DNA of 64,000 nucleotides. Source: Streptomyces sp. NBC_00273 (GTDB taxonomy: Bacteria; Actinomycetota; Actinomycetes; Streptomycetales; Streptomycetaceae). Made by a program: the position numbers and the translations under genes. This document shows, piece by piece, positions 38,067 through 46,837 of this stretch. Where the stretch lies: NCBI RefSeq assembly GCF_036178145.1, contig NZ_CP108067.1, positions 806,001-870,000 on the forward strand. Direction: 5' to 3'. How positions within the stretch are numbered: position 1 is the first letter of the stretch; each line of letters begins with the position of its first letter. A model generated the notes under the pieces. It saw nothing but the letters and a program-made list of their open reading frames with translations. It ran no database searches and had not been told where the DNA came from.

Positions 38067-38086
38067 ATGACACCATGCGGTGTCAT
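38067..38086. promoter_or_regulatory. 8-bp inverted repeat covering the start codon of the RNA-ligase-like gene
   Basis: ATGACACC and GGTGTCAT form a perfect hairpin around a 4-nt centre (ATGC); the right arm ends in the likely ATG at 38085. It could act as an operator or could hide the start codon in mRNA. Confidence 0.5.
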
Positions 38087-38636
38087 GGCAGATGACAGCA
38101 CCAGTGCGTTTCAGGCGGGCCAGACCGGGCTCATCGTCCGGATCCCGGAGGCGGAGCCTTCCGTCCGCAGGTGGCGTGAACGGCTCGACCCCTCGGCCCG
38201 GGCCGGGGTTCCAGCCCACGTCACCGTGCTCTTCCCGTTCCTCGACGAGAGCCGCACGGACGTGCTCGTCCACTCCGCCCTTGCGGACGTGCTGGGCCGG
38301 CAACCCGCCTTTGACCTGCGGTTCGAGAGGTGTGGGCGGCTTCCGGAAGTGCTGTACCTCGTCCCCGAGCCGGACACGCCGTTGCGTCGGCTCACGGAGG
38401 CGATCGTCGAGCGTTGGCCCGAGGCTCCTCCGTATGGCGGCCGATTCGCCGAGGTCGTGCCGCACCTGACCATCGCTCAAGGCCAGGAAGACATCCTCCT
38501 GGAGGAGATCTTGACCGACCTCGCAGACGGGCTCCCGTTCACCTCGCACGTCTCCTCGGTCGAACTCATGGTGCACGACGGGACGAAGTGGCAGGAACGG
38601 GCGTCGTTCGCGCTGGGAGAACGACGCCGGCCATGA
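38085..38636 (+). CDS. 2'-5' RNA ligase family (2H phosphoesterase) protein
   Basis: 183 residues if it starts at ATG 38085; an in-frame ATG at 38067 would add six. The two HxT/S motifs of the 2H superfamily are present and properly spaced: AHVTVLFPF near residue 46 and PHLTIAQG near 127. These two His catalyse hydrolysis or transfer on cyclic 2',3'-phosphates of RNA or nucleotides. The bacterial role is often unclear. No usual Shine-Dalgarno site precedes either ATG; instead a perfect inverted repeat covers the area, which may be regulatory. Confidence 0.88.
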   Translation: MADDSTSAFQAGQTGLIVRIPEAEPSVRRWRERLDPSARAGVPAHVTVLFPFLDESRTDVLVHSALADVLGRQPAFDLRFERCGRLPEVLYLVPEPDTPLRRLTEAIVERWPEAPPYGGRFAEVVPHLTIAQGQEDILLEEILTDLADGLPFTSHVSSVELMVHDGTKWQERASFALGERRRP

Positions 38637-38733
38637 CGCCGGCCATGAGGCCCGGTGGAGCCGCCTGAGATCCGGTCCTCGCGCGGAGGCGGTGTCGGAC
38701 GGCGGGGCGAGCGCCCGGCACGGCCGAAACCGC

Positions 38734-39576
38734 CTACGGCCGCTCGAAGAGCTGTAGCACCCCGCCGAACGAGAAGCACAGCGCACCGGTCAGCGTCCCC
38801 CAGTTGGCGATGTCGACGTTGACCAGGCTTCCGGTCGCGGGGCGGGTGAAGGCCGCCAGCGCCGAGACCATGAAGAGGACCGAACCGAGCTGGTTCACCG
38901 CCACGACCCACCACCCGAGACTGCGGGAGCGGATGCACGGCCAGGGCCGATGGCAGATCTCGGCGAAGGCGAGGTGCCCCGAGACGAGGAACAGCACGCA
39001 CCCGATGACGTCAGGAGTCCAGATCAGCCGATTGACCTGCCGGACGGTGAGACCTTCCAGGAAGGAGTCCAGCAGGTTGACGCCGAACACGAGCGTTCCG
39101 GTGAACAGGACGAACGTACTCAGCCAGTCCAGCCGCATCGGCTCGTAGCCCCACCACCGCCAGCCGGCGGTGACCTGGAAACCGCCACCCGGGGCGTGCC
39201 GGGGCGCGTTCAGTACCTGCAGGATCGAGACGTAGCCCCCGGTGTTGAAGAACAGGCCCCCGACGAGGTACACCCACGCGCTGACCAGCGGATCGCCGGA
39301 ACCGAACTGCGAAACCGCGGCGCCGACGGCGAACAACGCCCCGCCGATGACGAACGCGCCGGAAGCCACGACGTTGAGCCTGCGCAGACGGCGCAACGCC
39401 CCGGGATCGGCGGTCGAGACACGGCCGGCCGTGTCTCCCGGGCCCCGGACCGACAGCGTGCCGCGCTTGCGCGCCAGCCGCGAATCCCAGACCACCGTGT
39501 CCCCCTCGGGACGCCGCCAGGTACGCCGGGTGATGAACGGTCCTGCGCCTTCGACGCTCTCCAGAGGCTGTCCCAC
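38734..39576 (-). CDS. Conserved hypothetical integral membrane protein
   Basis: 280 residues. About 65 N-terminal residues are cytosolic (ITRRTWRRPEGDTVVWDSRL). Six hydrophobic helices follow, among them NVVASGAFVIGGALFAVGAA, VYLVGGLFFNTGGYVSILQV, LSTFVLFTGTLVFGVNLL and VIGCVLFLVSGHLAFAEI. The spacing of G-x-x-F-F-N-T and D-W-x-S-x-x-x-x-x-G-T recalls proteins with the YrhK-like domain, but I am not sure. The function is unknown. It is read toward the RNA-ligase-like gene, so the two converge with a 97-bp gap. Confidence 0.7.
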   Translation of the reverse strand: MGQPLESVEGAGPFITRRTWRRPEGDTVVWDSRLARKRGTLSVRGPGDTAGRVSTADPGALRRLRRLNVVASGAFVIGGALFAVGAAVSQFGSGDPLVSAWVYLVGGLFFNTGGYVSILQVLNAPRHAPGGGFQVTAGWRWWGYEPMRLDWLSTFVLFTGTLVFGVNLLDSFLEGLTVRQVNRLIWTPDVIGCVLFLVSGHLAFAEICHRPWPCIRSRSLGWWVVAVNQLGSVLFMVSALAAFTRPATGSLVNVDIANWGTLTGALCFSFGGVLQLFERP

Positions 39577-39891
39577 GATCTGAGATTAATGCGGAGGGCG
39601 ACACCCGACCGTCAGCGAAACGAACCCGCATCGATCGCCCGGCCGGACGAGAACCGTGCGTCCCGTCCCCGTGCCGTGACCCGGTTGGCGGAGTCCCGGG
39701 AGCCGGATCCGTGGTGGACGCGCACAGTGGGTGCTCAGGGCGATGCGACCGACCGGAACGGAAGTGCGGCGAATGGCCTCGGGCACACACGTACATCTCG
39801 TACGAGTCGGACTCGGGCGGATGGACACCGGTCCCGTACGTCGTGCCAGTGCCATGGAGCGCTCCGGCGCCGACGCGTGAGGATGCCCGCC
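39577..39891. other. Divergent promoter region of the membrane protein gene and zwf
   Basis: No gene supported. Holds the upstream regions of both genes; no operator was found. Confidence 0.4.
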
Positions 39892-41379
39892 ATGACCCAG
39901 CCCGCCCAGCCCACGCAGTCCGCGCAGCCCACGCAGTCCGCGCACTCCCCCGAGTCGAGCCCGGCCGACCACGTCATCGTCCTCTTCGGTGCTACGGGAG
40001 ACCTGGCCCGGCGCAAGCTGCTGCCCGGCCTGTTCCATCTCGCCAAGGCGGGGCTGATGCCGCGGCACTACCGCATCGTCGGCTCGGCCCCGGCGGCCGT
40101 GGCCCTGAGCGACCAGGATTTCCGTGCCCACGCACGGCAGGCCGTGGCGGAGTTCGGACGCTCGCGCCCCGAGGGTCCCGTATGGCAGGAGTTCGAGTCC
40201 GCCCTGTCCTTCGGGGCGGCCGACCCGCAGGCCCCGGAGCCGTTGGTGGCGGCGGTGCGCGCGGCCGAGCAGGCCGTCGGCGGCACACCGCGACGCCTCT
40301 TCCACCTGGCCGTCCCGCCCGTCGCGTTCACCTCGATGGTCGAACTCCTCGGCGCCACGGGCCTCGCCCAGGACGCCCGCGTCATCGTCGAGAAGCCCTT
40401 CGGGACCGACCTCGCGTCCGCCCGCGCGCTCAACGGGGCGATCCACGCCGTGTTCGACGAGTCCCGCGTGTTCCGCATCGACCACTTCCTCGGCAAGGAG
40501 GCGGTGGACAACATCCTCGCCCTCCGGTTCGCCAACGGCCTCTTCGAACCCCTCTGGAACCGCGAGCACATCAGCCACGTGCAGATCGACGTGCCCGAAC
40601 AGATCGACATCCAGGGCCGTGCGCACTTCTTCGAGGGCACCGGAACCTTCCGCGACATGATCGTCACCCATCTCTTCCAGCTGCTCGGGTTCGTCGCGAT
40701 GGAACCACCGGTCGTACTCGACGCACAGTCGCTCCGGGACGAACAGGTCAAGGTCTTCCGCAGCCTGCGGCCGCTGGATCCCGCGCACGTCGTCCGCGGA
40801 CAGTACACGGGCTACCGCGCCGAGCCCGGGGTCGATCCGGCCTCTGACACGGAGACCTTCGCCGCCCTGCGCGTCGAGATCGACAACTGGCGCTGGGCCG
40901 GTGTCCCCTTCCTCCTGCGCTCGGGCAAGGCACTCGCCGAGGGCCGGCACGTCGTCACCCTCGGGCTGCGCGAGCCCGTCCTCGGCATGTTCCCCCTGAA
41001 CGCGCGTGCGGCCGTCGACGGCCGGGGCAACGAAATCGTCATCGACTTCGCCGATCCCGGCTCCATCAGCGCCCGGTTCCTCGTCAAGGAGCCCGGCCCC
41101 GCCATGCGGTTGGCGGAGGCGGACATGGTCTTCGGCTACCGGAGCTCCTTCACCGCCGACAACTCCCTGGAGGGCTACGAGCACCTCCTCCTGGAGGCCA
41201 TGCTCGGCGACCAGTCCTTCTTCACCCGCTCCGACGGCATCGAACGCCTGTGGGAGGTCTCCGCCCCGCTGCTGGATGCGCCCCCACCGGTTCAGCCGTA
41301 CGCCCCCGGAACCTGGGGGCCCGACAGCATCGACGCGCTCGTGGCCCCGCACCGCTGGCACCTTCCCGACCGACGCTGA
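39892..41379 (+). CDS. zwf: Glucose-6-phosphate 1-dehydrogenase
   Basis: 495 residues from ATG 39892 (GTGAGG upstream; ATG 39883 is a near alternative). The NADP-binding motif GATGDLARRKLLPGL is at about 30, the conserved VIVEKPFG follows, and the active-site peptide RIDHFLGKEAVDNI carries the catalytic His. The enzyme oxidises glucose 6-phosphate to 6-phosphogluconolactone, the first step of the oxidative pentose phosphate pathway, giving NADPH. The N-terminus has a short imperfect repeat rich in Gln, Pro, Ser (QPAQPTQSAQPTQSAH) that is not part of the fold. Streptomyces usually carry more than one zwf; this one stands alone, not with tal/opcA. Confidence 0.95.
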   Translation: MTQPAQPTQSAQPTQSAHSPESSPADHVIVLFGATGDLARRKLLPGLFHLAKAGLMPRHYRIVGSAPAAVALSDQDFRAHARQAVAEFGRSRPEGPVWQEFESALSFGAADPQAPEPLVAAVRAAEQAVGGTPRRLFHLAVPPVAFTSMVELLGATGLAQDARVIVEKPFGTDLASARALNGAIHAVFDESRVFRIDHFLGKEAVDNILALRFANGLFEPLWNREHISHVQIDVPEQIDIQGRAHFFEGTGTFRDMIVTHLFQLLGFVAMEPPVVLDAQSLRDEQVKVFRSLRPLDPAHVVRGQYTGYRAEPGVDPASDTETFAALRVEIDNWRWAGVPFLLRSGKALAEGRHVVTLGLREPVLGMFPLNARAAVDGRGNEIVIDFADPGSISARFLVKEPGPAMRLAEADMVFGYRSSFTADNSLEGYEHLLLEAMLGDQSFFTRSDGIERLWEVSAPLLDAPPPVQPYAPGTWGPDSIDALVAPHRWHLPDRR

Positions 41380-41464
41380 TGCGAGGGTTCCGGGCGAGGA
41401 AGCGGTGCATCCGCAGCCGGCCGCGCACCGAGGCGTACGCCGTGCGGGACGAACCGGCCCGTGG

Positions 41465-41848
41465 TCAGAGGGGCGGGAGCCGCCTGTGGAGGAGGCAGAA
41501 CTCGTTGCCCTCCGGGTCGGCGAGGACGTACCAGTTCTCGGTGCCGGTCTGGCCGACGTCGGCGGGCCTGGCGCCGAGGGCGAGGAGCCGCTCGAGCTCG
41601 GTGTCCTGGTCGCGGTCGGTGGGGTTGACGTCGATGTGCAGTCGGAGCTTCCCGGTCCGCGGGGCGCTGCTGGGGCTGAGGACGAGGGTGGGCTGCGGGC
41701 CGCCGAAGCCGGCGCCGGGCGGCCCGATCTCGATGCTTCCGTCGTCCTCCCGGCCGAGTTCGACGTAGCCGAGGACCTCGCTCCAGAAGGCGGCGAGTCG
41801 GTCGGGGTCGGCGGCGTCGATGACCAGCTCACTGATGCGGCATGCCAT
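41465..41848 (-). CDS. VOC (glyoxalase/bleomycin-resistance) superfamily protein
   Basis: 127 residues, the normal length for one VOC unit. The two beta-alpha-beta-beta-beta modules are visible: ISELVIDAADPDRLAAFWSE, then LRLHIDVNPTDRDQDTEL, and the end TENWYVLADPEGNEFCLLHR with the DPEGN turn and late metal-ligand Glu. The substrate is unknown; members of this subtype (ID..PDRLA.FW) are common in actinobacteria. It stands alone between zwf and a GNAT gene. Confidence 0.9.
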   Translation of the reverse strand: MACRISELVIDAADPDRLAAFWSEVLGYVELGREDDGSIEIGPPGAGFGGPQPTLVLSPSSAPRTGKLRLHIDVNPTDRDQDTELERLLALGARPADVGQTGTENWYVLADPEGNEFCLLHRRLPPL

Positions 41849-41993
41849 GCCCGTCAGTGTACGGAGCGAACCCGGGAGCCGGCCGTGGGCCGCGCCCTCG
41901 GCTGCGTGGGCTCCGGGCGAGGAGTTGCCGGGCGTCCTCGCCCCGCAGCCGGAACATCACGGCGCGGGGCGAGGATCGGGATCGGGACCGCTC

Positions 41994-42896
41994 CTACGAA
42001 GCGGACGGGGCGGCGGGGTGGAAGTTGACGCGCTCGCGGACCACGGGGAAGCCGGCCTTGGCGAAGTTGGCCGCCATGGGGAAGTTGCCCCGGTCCGTGG
42101 CTCCGGTCACGGCCTCGGCGCCGTGCTCCACCAGGAAGTGGGTGCACTCCGCGAGGAGGTCGTAGGCGTAGCCGCGGCCGCGGTGTTCCGGGAGGACGCC
42201 GATGAAGCCGATGGTCGGCCCGGAGGGGTTGTGTGCCGGGATGTGGATGCCGGCCAGGTCGCCGTCAGGCGTGCGGGCGACCTGCCACCACTCCCGCGGG
42301 GACGGGCACCAGTGGAAGAAGTCGAGCTCCTCCTGCGCAGCCTGGTCGAGGCCGCCCTCCGCAATGGCCTTCAGCGCGTGGGCGTCCAGGGTGGCCGCGT
42401 GGATGCGGCGCAGCGCGTCGAAGAAGACCGCGTCGTCGGGTTCGGCGCCGAAGACGAGGCGGCCGGGCCGTTCGGGGAGTCCGCGCTCCGGGGTCCAGCG
42501 GTAGAGGAAGCGTTCCACCAGGAGCTCGTAGCCGGCGGCCCGGGCCGCGGCGAAGCGCGTCTCGGTGGCGGCGGTCAGGTCGGGGTGGTCGCGCCAGTCG
42601 CCGGGGAGGTTGATTTCGAGCTCGACCTGCCAGGGGGCGGAGCGCAGGAGTTCGGCTCCCGCCTCCACCTCGCCCTCGGCGACGTCGAACCAGTTGACGT
42701 TGACGGGTTCCGTGTCATCGGCGCCGCCCCACCAGGCGCCACGGGCGACGACCGTACCGTCGCGCAGGGCCACCCGCTTCCAGTCGGGGCGGTGCGTGGT
42801 GCGCTCGTGGGCGGCGCGGGCGTTCAGTGGATCGGGGTGTGCGTCGAACAGCTGGGCGTCGCTCTCGTCGAGCGCGCGGATGACCAGATCGGTCAT
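41994..42896 (-). CDS. GNAT-family N-acetyltransferase, two-domain
   Basis: 300 residues from ATG 42896, behind CCGGAGGA. The C-terminal GNAT domain has PTIGFIGVLPEHRGRGYAYD with the R-G-x-G-x-A acetyl-CoA loop, then TGATDRGNFPMAANFAKAGF. The N-terminal half is a degenerate second GNAT fold (MTDLVIRALDESDAQLFDAH). Such tandem GNATs acetylate small amines or antibiotics. The substrate is unknown. Confidence 0.9.
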   Translation of the reverse strand: MTDLVIRALDESDAQLFDAHPDPLNARAAHERTTHRPDWKRVALRDGTVVARGAWWGGADDTEPVNVNWFDVAEGEVEAGAELLRSAPWQVELEINLPGDWRDHPDLTAATETRFAAARAAGYELLVERFLYRWTPERGLPERPGRLVFGAEPDDAVFFDALRRIHAATLDAHALKAIAEGGLDQAAQEELDFFHWCPSPREWWQVARTPDGDLAGIHIPAHNPSGPTIGFIGVLPEHRGRGYAYDLLAECTHFLVEHGAEAVTGATDRGNFPMAANFAKAGFPVVRERVNFHPAAPSAS

Positions 42897-42982
42897 GGAT
42901 TCCTCCGGGACGTGTACTGCGTGGTGCGCTCCCGGCCTCGGATCAGACGAACCACATCGGGGTAACGAGGAGGGAGCGCTGG

Positions 42983-43189
42983 ATGGTTGAGAACTGCACG
43001 GCACTCGCCTCCTTCCGTTCGTCTCGCGCGACGTGGTCCGAACTCGGACGATACTTGATCACCGAGGGTGCGTCCACGCACTATTTTGAGCCAGCCCGAG
43101 AGGCTCCCCGGGCGGAGCGGGCAGAGGGCGGCAGAGCACCGCTCAGCGGCACCGCTCCTCCGTGCATCCCCCTGAGAAACGACCGATGA
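42983..43189 (+). CDS. Possible small peptide gene
   Basis: 68 codons starting MVENCTALASFRSSRATWSE, with a strong GGAGGGAG ribosome binding site 6-12 bp before ATG 42983. The second half (ERAEGGRAPLSGTAPP) looks non-coding. It is divergent from the GNAT gene. No family is recognised, so it may be chance. Confidence 0.25.
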   Translation: MVENCTALASFRSSRATWSELGRYLITEGASTHYFEPAREAPRAERAEGGRAPLSGTAPPCIPLRNDR

Positions 43190-43197
43190 GGTGGGCA

Positions 43198-43752
43198 GTG
43201 GATTTCACCGTTACGCCAGAGGATCTGGTCGATGCGTACGGCCTGCACCGCATCACCTACTTTCCTCATCAGTGCACCGCAGCTGTCGACACCCGTACCG
43301 CCGACTTCCTCGCCTCGGTCGGGCTTCCCCTGTCGGACGTGTTCACCTGCCGTACGGACGTCGAGGACGCCTCCGGTCCGGAGGTCGACGCGATCACCCT
43401 CGGTCGCCGATTCGACCACTACGGTCTCGCGTGCCCCGCGGAGAGCCGGTCGTGGTGGAGCCTCGGGTACCTGTTCACGTCCCTGCTCGCCCTGGACCCG
43501 GTATCAGGAACGGTGTACGCGTTCCCGGAAGGCGCCATGGGCTACGTCGCGCTGCATCGGGACGTCGAGTCCCTCGTGTTCGCTCTGATCGAGCTGCGCA
43601 AGGTGGAAAACGAGCGTGGCAACGGCGTGGCGCCGGAGGAACGTGCCGCCCGCTTCCGGGAGGTCGTCGGGGCGTTCGACCCGACAGCGTTCACCGACGA
43701 GGAGTCCCAGTGGAACCTCGCCCTGGAAGAGTTCGAACACGGGATCTGGTGA
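43198..43752 (+). CDS. SUKH-4 family immunity-type protein
   Basis: 184 residues from GTG 43198 (GAGG at 43188-43191); ATG 43186 is the alternative. The SUKH-4 pattern is visible: TRTADFLASVGLPLSDVFTC near the start, DHYGLACPAESRSWWSLGYL, then PVSGTVYAFPEGAMGYVALH and VESLVFALIELRKVENER. SUKH-4 proteins neutralise polymorphic toxins or regulate unknown partners, and are common as orphans in Streptomyces. No toxin gene is adjacent. Confidence 0.85.
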   Translation: MDFTVTPEDLVDAYGLHRITYFPHQCTAAVDTRTADFLASVGLPLSDVFTCRTDVEDASGPEVDAITLGRRFDHYGLACPAESRSWWSLGYLFTSLLALDPVSGTVYAFPEGAMGYVALHRDVESLVFALIELRKVENERGNGVAPEERAARFREVVGAFDPTAFTDEESQWNLALEEFEHGIW

Positions 43753-43941
43753 AGTGTCGGTGGGTGTGGCTTTCGGGCGACGCCGCACGGGGATCGTGCA
43801 GCCCTGCACCTGCGCGGCGGTCCGCGGCGGTCCGCGGCGGAGGATCCATCACCATCCCGACCGCGCCCCGACGGACTTCCGCGGAACGGTCGCGCGCCGT
43901 GTGAGGATCACGGGGTTGATGCCGACCGTGAGGAGGGGCGC

Positions 43942-44622
43942 ATGGCCGCTGTGGTGCTCGTTCACGGCCTGTATCACCGTCCTGAGCACTTTGCCGAAGT
44001 GGCAGAGCGTTTGCGGGCTTCCGGAACCGAGGTTGCGGTTCCCGAGCTCCACCGGGGTTCGTTGCTCGCCGATACCGCCGCTGTGCAGGCCGCCGTCGAC
44101 GCGCTGCGGGAGCCCGCGATCCTGCTCGGCCACTCCTACGGCGGTTCGGTGATCACCGGGGTGAGCGGAGCAGGGCACCTGGTGTACCTCGCGGCCTTCG
44201 TGCCGGATGCCGGTGAGAGCGCGGCCGGTCTGGGTGGGGCGTCCTCGCTGCTCCAGGAGGCGATCCGGCCCGGGCCCGACGGCTCGACCCGTCTGTGCCC
44301 CGATCTGGCTGCCGCCGCCCTCTACGGCGACTGTCCCCCACCGCTCGCCGCCCGGGCGGTCGACCTCCTGCGGACCCAAGCCCCCGGCTGCGGGCGAGGG
44401 GTTCCGGAGCGCCAGGGCTGGAAGGACACCCCCTCCACCTACGTGGTCTGCGCACGGGACCGGGCCGTCGACCCGGGCCTCCAGCGGAGGATGGCCTCGC
44501 GCTGCACCGACGTGCGCGAGTGGCGGACCGGCCACTCGCCGTTCGTGGGACGGCCCCGGCTCGTCGTCGGACTCCTCCAGGAGCTGCTCGCATCCGCTTT
44601 CTGGCGCGGTGAGCGCATTTGA
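43942..44622 (+). CDS. Alpha/beta-fold hydrolase
   Basis: 226 residues from ATG 43942, behind GAGGAGGGG. The oxyanion motif VLVHGLYHRPEHF starts at residue 5, the nucleophile elbow is LLGHSYGGSV (Ser near 94), the acid is probably in VVCARDRAVDP, and the base is in RTGHSPFVGRP. It resembles the small hydrolases annotated as salicylate esterase/MhpC-like. The substrate is unknown. The next hydrolase gene begins 22 bp later on the same strand and may be co-transcribed. Confidence 0.9.
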   Translation: MAAVVLVHGLYHRPEHFAEVAERLRASGTEVAVPELHRGSLLADTAAVQAAVDALREPAILLGHSYGGSVITGVSGAGHLVYLAAFVPDAGESAAGLGGASSLLQEAIRPGPDGSTRLCPDLAAAALYGDCPPPLAARAVDLLRTQAPGCGRGVPERQGWKDTPSTYVVCARDRAVDPGLQRRMASRCTDVREWRTGHSPFVGRPRLVVGLLQELLASAFWRGERI

Positions 44623-44644
44623 GACCGCGGTGCCGTGAATTCGG

Positions 44645-45466
44645 ATGGCTGACGCGGCGCTGACCTGCAACTATCTGCGGATGCTTATCCTTGCCGACGA
44701 TCTCGGCCACCTTTCCTACACCGTCACCGGCGACGGTCCGCCCGTGGTGCTCGTGCACGCCGGCGTCGCCGACCACACCATGTGGGACGCGGTCGTGCCC
44801 GCCCTCGCGGAGCGGAACACCGTCATCCGGTATGACCTGCGCGGCTTCGGTGAGTCCGCGCCCCCGACCGGGCCGTTCACTGAGACCGATGACCTGTGCC
44901 GGCTCCTGGACCACCTCGGCCACGAGAGCGTCCGGCTCGTCGGCGCGTCCTGGGGCGGGCGGGTGGCCGTGAACTTCGCCCTCGCCCACCCCGGCCGGGT
45001 CCGGTCGCTGACGCTGCTCGCCCCGCCGTGGCCCGGCTACGACTGGTCGGCGGACATGGTGGCCTACGACGAGGCCGAGACGGCGGCCCTGGCTTCGGGC
45101 GACCTGGACGCCGCGGTCCGCGTGAACCTGGACATGTGGCTGCGCGGGCCCGGCCGCGGCTGGGAGGACGTCGCTCCGGGGCTGGCCGAACGGCTCCGCA
45201 CCCCCGTACGGACGTCGCTGGTGAACCAGGACACGGTCGGTGAACACTCCCGGGGCGGCGCGGCGGGCGACGTCGCGACGATCGCCGTTCCCACACTGGT
45301 CGGGATCGGCCTGCTCGACGTCCCCGACTTCCAGGACATCGCCCGCCGGTACGCCGCCGAGATCCCCGGCGCCGCACTGGTCGAGTTCCCCGGTGCGGCC
45401 CACCTCATCGCACTCGACGCCCCCGCCGAACTCGTCACGGCGCTCCGGTCGTTCCTCGCCCGCTGA
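44645..45466 (+). CDS. Alpha/beta-fold hydrolase
   Basis: 273 residues, or 261 if ATG 44681 (MLILADDLGHLSYTVTGDGP) is the start, which fits the family better. Oxyanion-hole motif VVLVHAGVADHTMWD, the following YDLRGFGES, nucleophile elbow LVGASWGGRV, acid in GLLDVPDF and base in FPGAAHLIALD. This is the haloperoxidase/epoxide-hydrolase-like branch. The nucleophile is Ser and the usual Trp-Gly-Gly follows it. The substrate is unknown. Confidence 0.9.
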   Translation: MADAALTCNYLRMLILADDLGHLSYTVTGDGPPVVLVHAGVADHTMWDAVVPALAERNTVIRYDLRGFGESAPPTGPFTETDDLCRLLDHLGHESVRLVGASWGGRVAVNFALAHPGRVRSLTLLAPPWPGYDWSADMVAYDEAETAALASGDLDAAVRVNLDMWLRGPGRGWEDVAPGLAERLRTPVRTSLVNQDTVGEHSRGGAAGDVATIAVPTLVGIGLLDVPDFQDIARRYAAEIPGAALVEFPGAAHLIALDAPAELVTALRSFLAR

Positions 45467-45531
45467 CGCGGGGACGCGGACCGGCCGAAATCCAAGTGCC
45501 CCCGCGCCCCGGGACGGTGCAGGATCCGACC

Positions 45532-46107
45532 ATGCGCAACAAAGACATCGAGGACAGCAAGGTCGTGGGACGGCTCGCCGAGGCGCTGTCGTCAGGTGCT
45601 CTGGTCCGCGTCCACCGGTCGGCGATCCCGGGCGCGGATCGGCTCGACGGTTTCGTCGTGGGCACGAGCGCGGCGTGGACGCTGATCGCCCTGTGCAGTG
45701 ACGTCCAGCTCGACGGCTGGGCGGCGGTGCGTACCGCGGACGTCACCAAGGTCGGGTGGCGGGGCGGTACGGACTGCCTGACCGTCCGGGCGCTGCGGCG
45801 CCGTGGGCGCTGGCCGGCCCGGGCGCCCGAGCCGGGACTCGTCCTGGACGGGTTGGCGGACCTGGCGGAGGGCGCCTCCCGGGCGTTCGGGCTGGTGTCC
45901 CTGCACGTCGAGCGGGACGCGCCGGATGCCTGCTGGATCGGCGAGGTGGCCGCCGTACGGCCGAAGTCGTTGCGGCTTCGGGAGGTCGACACCGAGGCGC
46001 GGTGGTACCCCCAGCTGTCGAAGTTCCCGTTCGAGGACGTAACCCGGGTGGGCTTCGGCGGGCGGTACGAGCGGACGCTGCTGGAGTTCGCCGGGCCGTA
46101 CCGCTGA
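45532..46107 (+). CDS. Hypothetical protein
   Basis: 191 residues from ATG 45532, with AGGA 7 bases upstream. It is strand-rich with repeated small turns: ALVRVHRSAIPGADRLDGFV, VGTSAAWTLIALCSDVQLDG, and IGEVAAVRPKSLRLREVDTE. The pattern of beta-strand pairs suggests an Sm-like or beta-barrel fold, but no family is recognised. It is encoded alone, converging on the TetR gene. Confidence 0.75.
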   Translation: MRNKDIEDSKVVGRLAEALSSGALVRVHRSAIPGADRLDGFVVGTSAAWTLIALCSDVQLDGWAAVRTADVTKVGWRGGTDCLTVRALRRRGRWPARAPEPGLVLDGLADLAEGASRAFGLVSLHVERDAPDACWIGEVAAVRPKSLRLREVDTEARWYPQLSKFPFEDVTRVGFGGRYERTLLEFAGPYR

Positions 46108-46141
46108 CCGCGGGCACCCTCGCGCGCGCCCTCGGTCGCCC

Positions 46142-46735
46142 TCAGACGCCCTCGGGCCGGCGTGCGGGTGCGGTGATCCGGCGGACGGATTCCACCACCG
46201 CCGCACGGTGCTCGGCGAGCCGCTCGGCGGCCCAGCCGGTGCCCGCCGCGTTCGCCGCCGGACCGCCCACCGCGCCGAACCAGGCCTGCGACAGGCCCAT
46301 GACCAGCGTCAGCACGTCCGCCGCGGGCACCGCGGCATCGATGCGGCCCGCTTCCTGCGCGCGCCGAACCGCCTCGATCTTGCCGTCGTAGGAAGCGGAT
46401 TCCGCATCCGTGGATCCCGGGCGCTCCAGTTGCTTCCACAGCACGAGGCGCATCAGCGCCGGCCGCTCGACGAGGTGGTCGAAGACCGCCCCCGCGTAGC
46501 CGGGCAGGTCCTCCACGTCGAAGGGAACGGACTCCGATCCCGTCGCGAGGGCCCGCTGGAGCACGGCGTCGAAGAGCTGCTCCTTGTTGCCGTAGTAGAC
46601 GTAGATGAGCCGCTTGTTCGCCTGCGCCGTCTCGGCGATCCGGTCGACGCGCGCACCCGCGATGCCGTACGTCGCGAACTCGGTGAAGGCGGCGTCGAGC
46701 AGGCGCGCCTTCGTCGCATTGGAATCCCGTGCCAT
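46142..46735 (-). CDS. TetR-family regulator
   Basis: 197 residues. The N-terminal helix-turn-helix is standard: KARLLDAAFTEFATYGIAGA then RVDRIAETAQANKRLIYVYY and GNKEQLFDAVLQRAL. The C-terminal ligand domain is of the TetR_C type seen near aldo/keto reductase genes. It is divergent from the reductase gene with two similar operator-like sequences between them, so it probably represses both and is released by the reductase substrate or a related inducer. Confidence 0.93.
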   Translation of the reverse strand: MARDSNATKARLLDAAFTEFATYGIAGARVDRIAETAQANKRLIYVYYGNKEQLFDAVLQRALATGSESVPFDVEDLPGYAGAVFDHLVERPALMRLVLWKQLERPGSTDAESASYDGKIEAVRRAQEAGRIDAAVPAADVLTLVMGLSQAWFGAVGGPAANAAGTGWAAERLAEHRAAVVESVRRITAPARRPEGV

Positions 46736-46750
46736 GGGCCACAGCCTAGC

Positions 46751-46820
46751 AAGTAACTATCTGGTTATTGACAAGCAGGGCCGCCGCGTCGCAGACTCGA
46801 ACTATCCAGTTAGTTACTTT
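46751..46820. promoter_or_regulatory. Two TetR-operator-like sites in the tetR/reductase gap
   Basis: AAGTAACTATCTGGTTA (46751-46767) and, inverted, AACTATCCAGTTAGTTACTT (46801-46820) share the core AAGTAACTA followed by CTGG. They lie 50 bp apart. A TTGACA (46768-46773) adjoins the first site and could be the -35 box of the reductase promoter, with CAGACT at 18 bp spacing as -10. Confidence 0.65.
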
Positions 46821-46837
46821 CTTGTGAGGAGCACACC

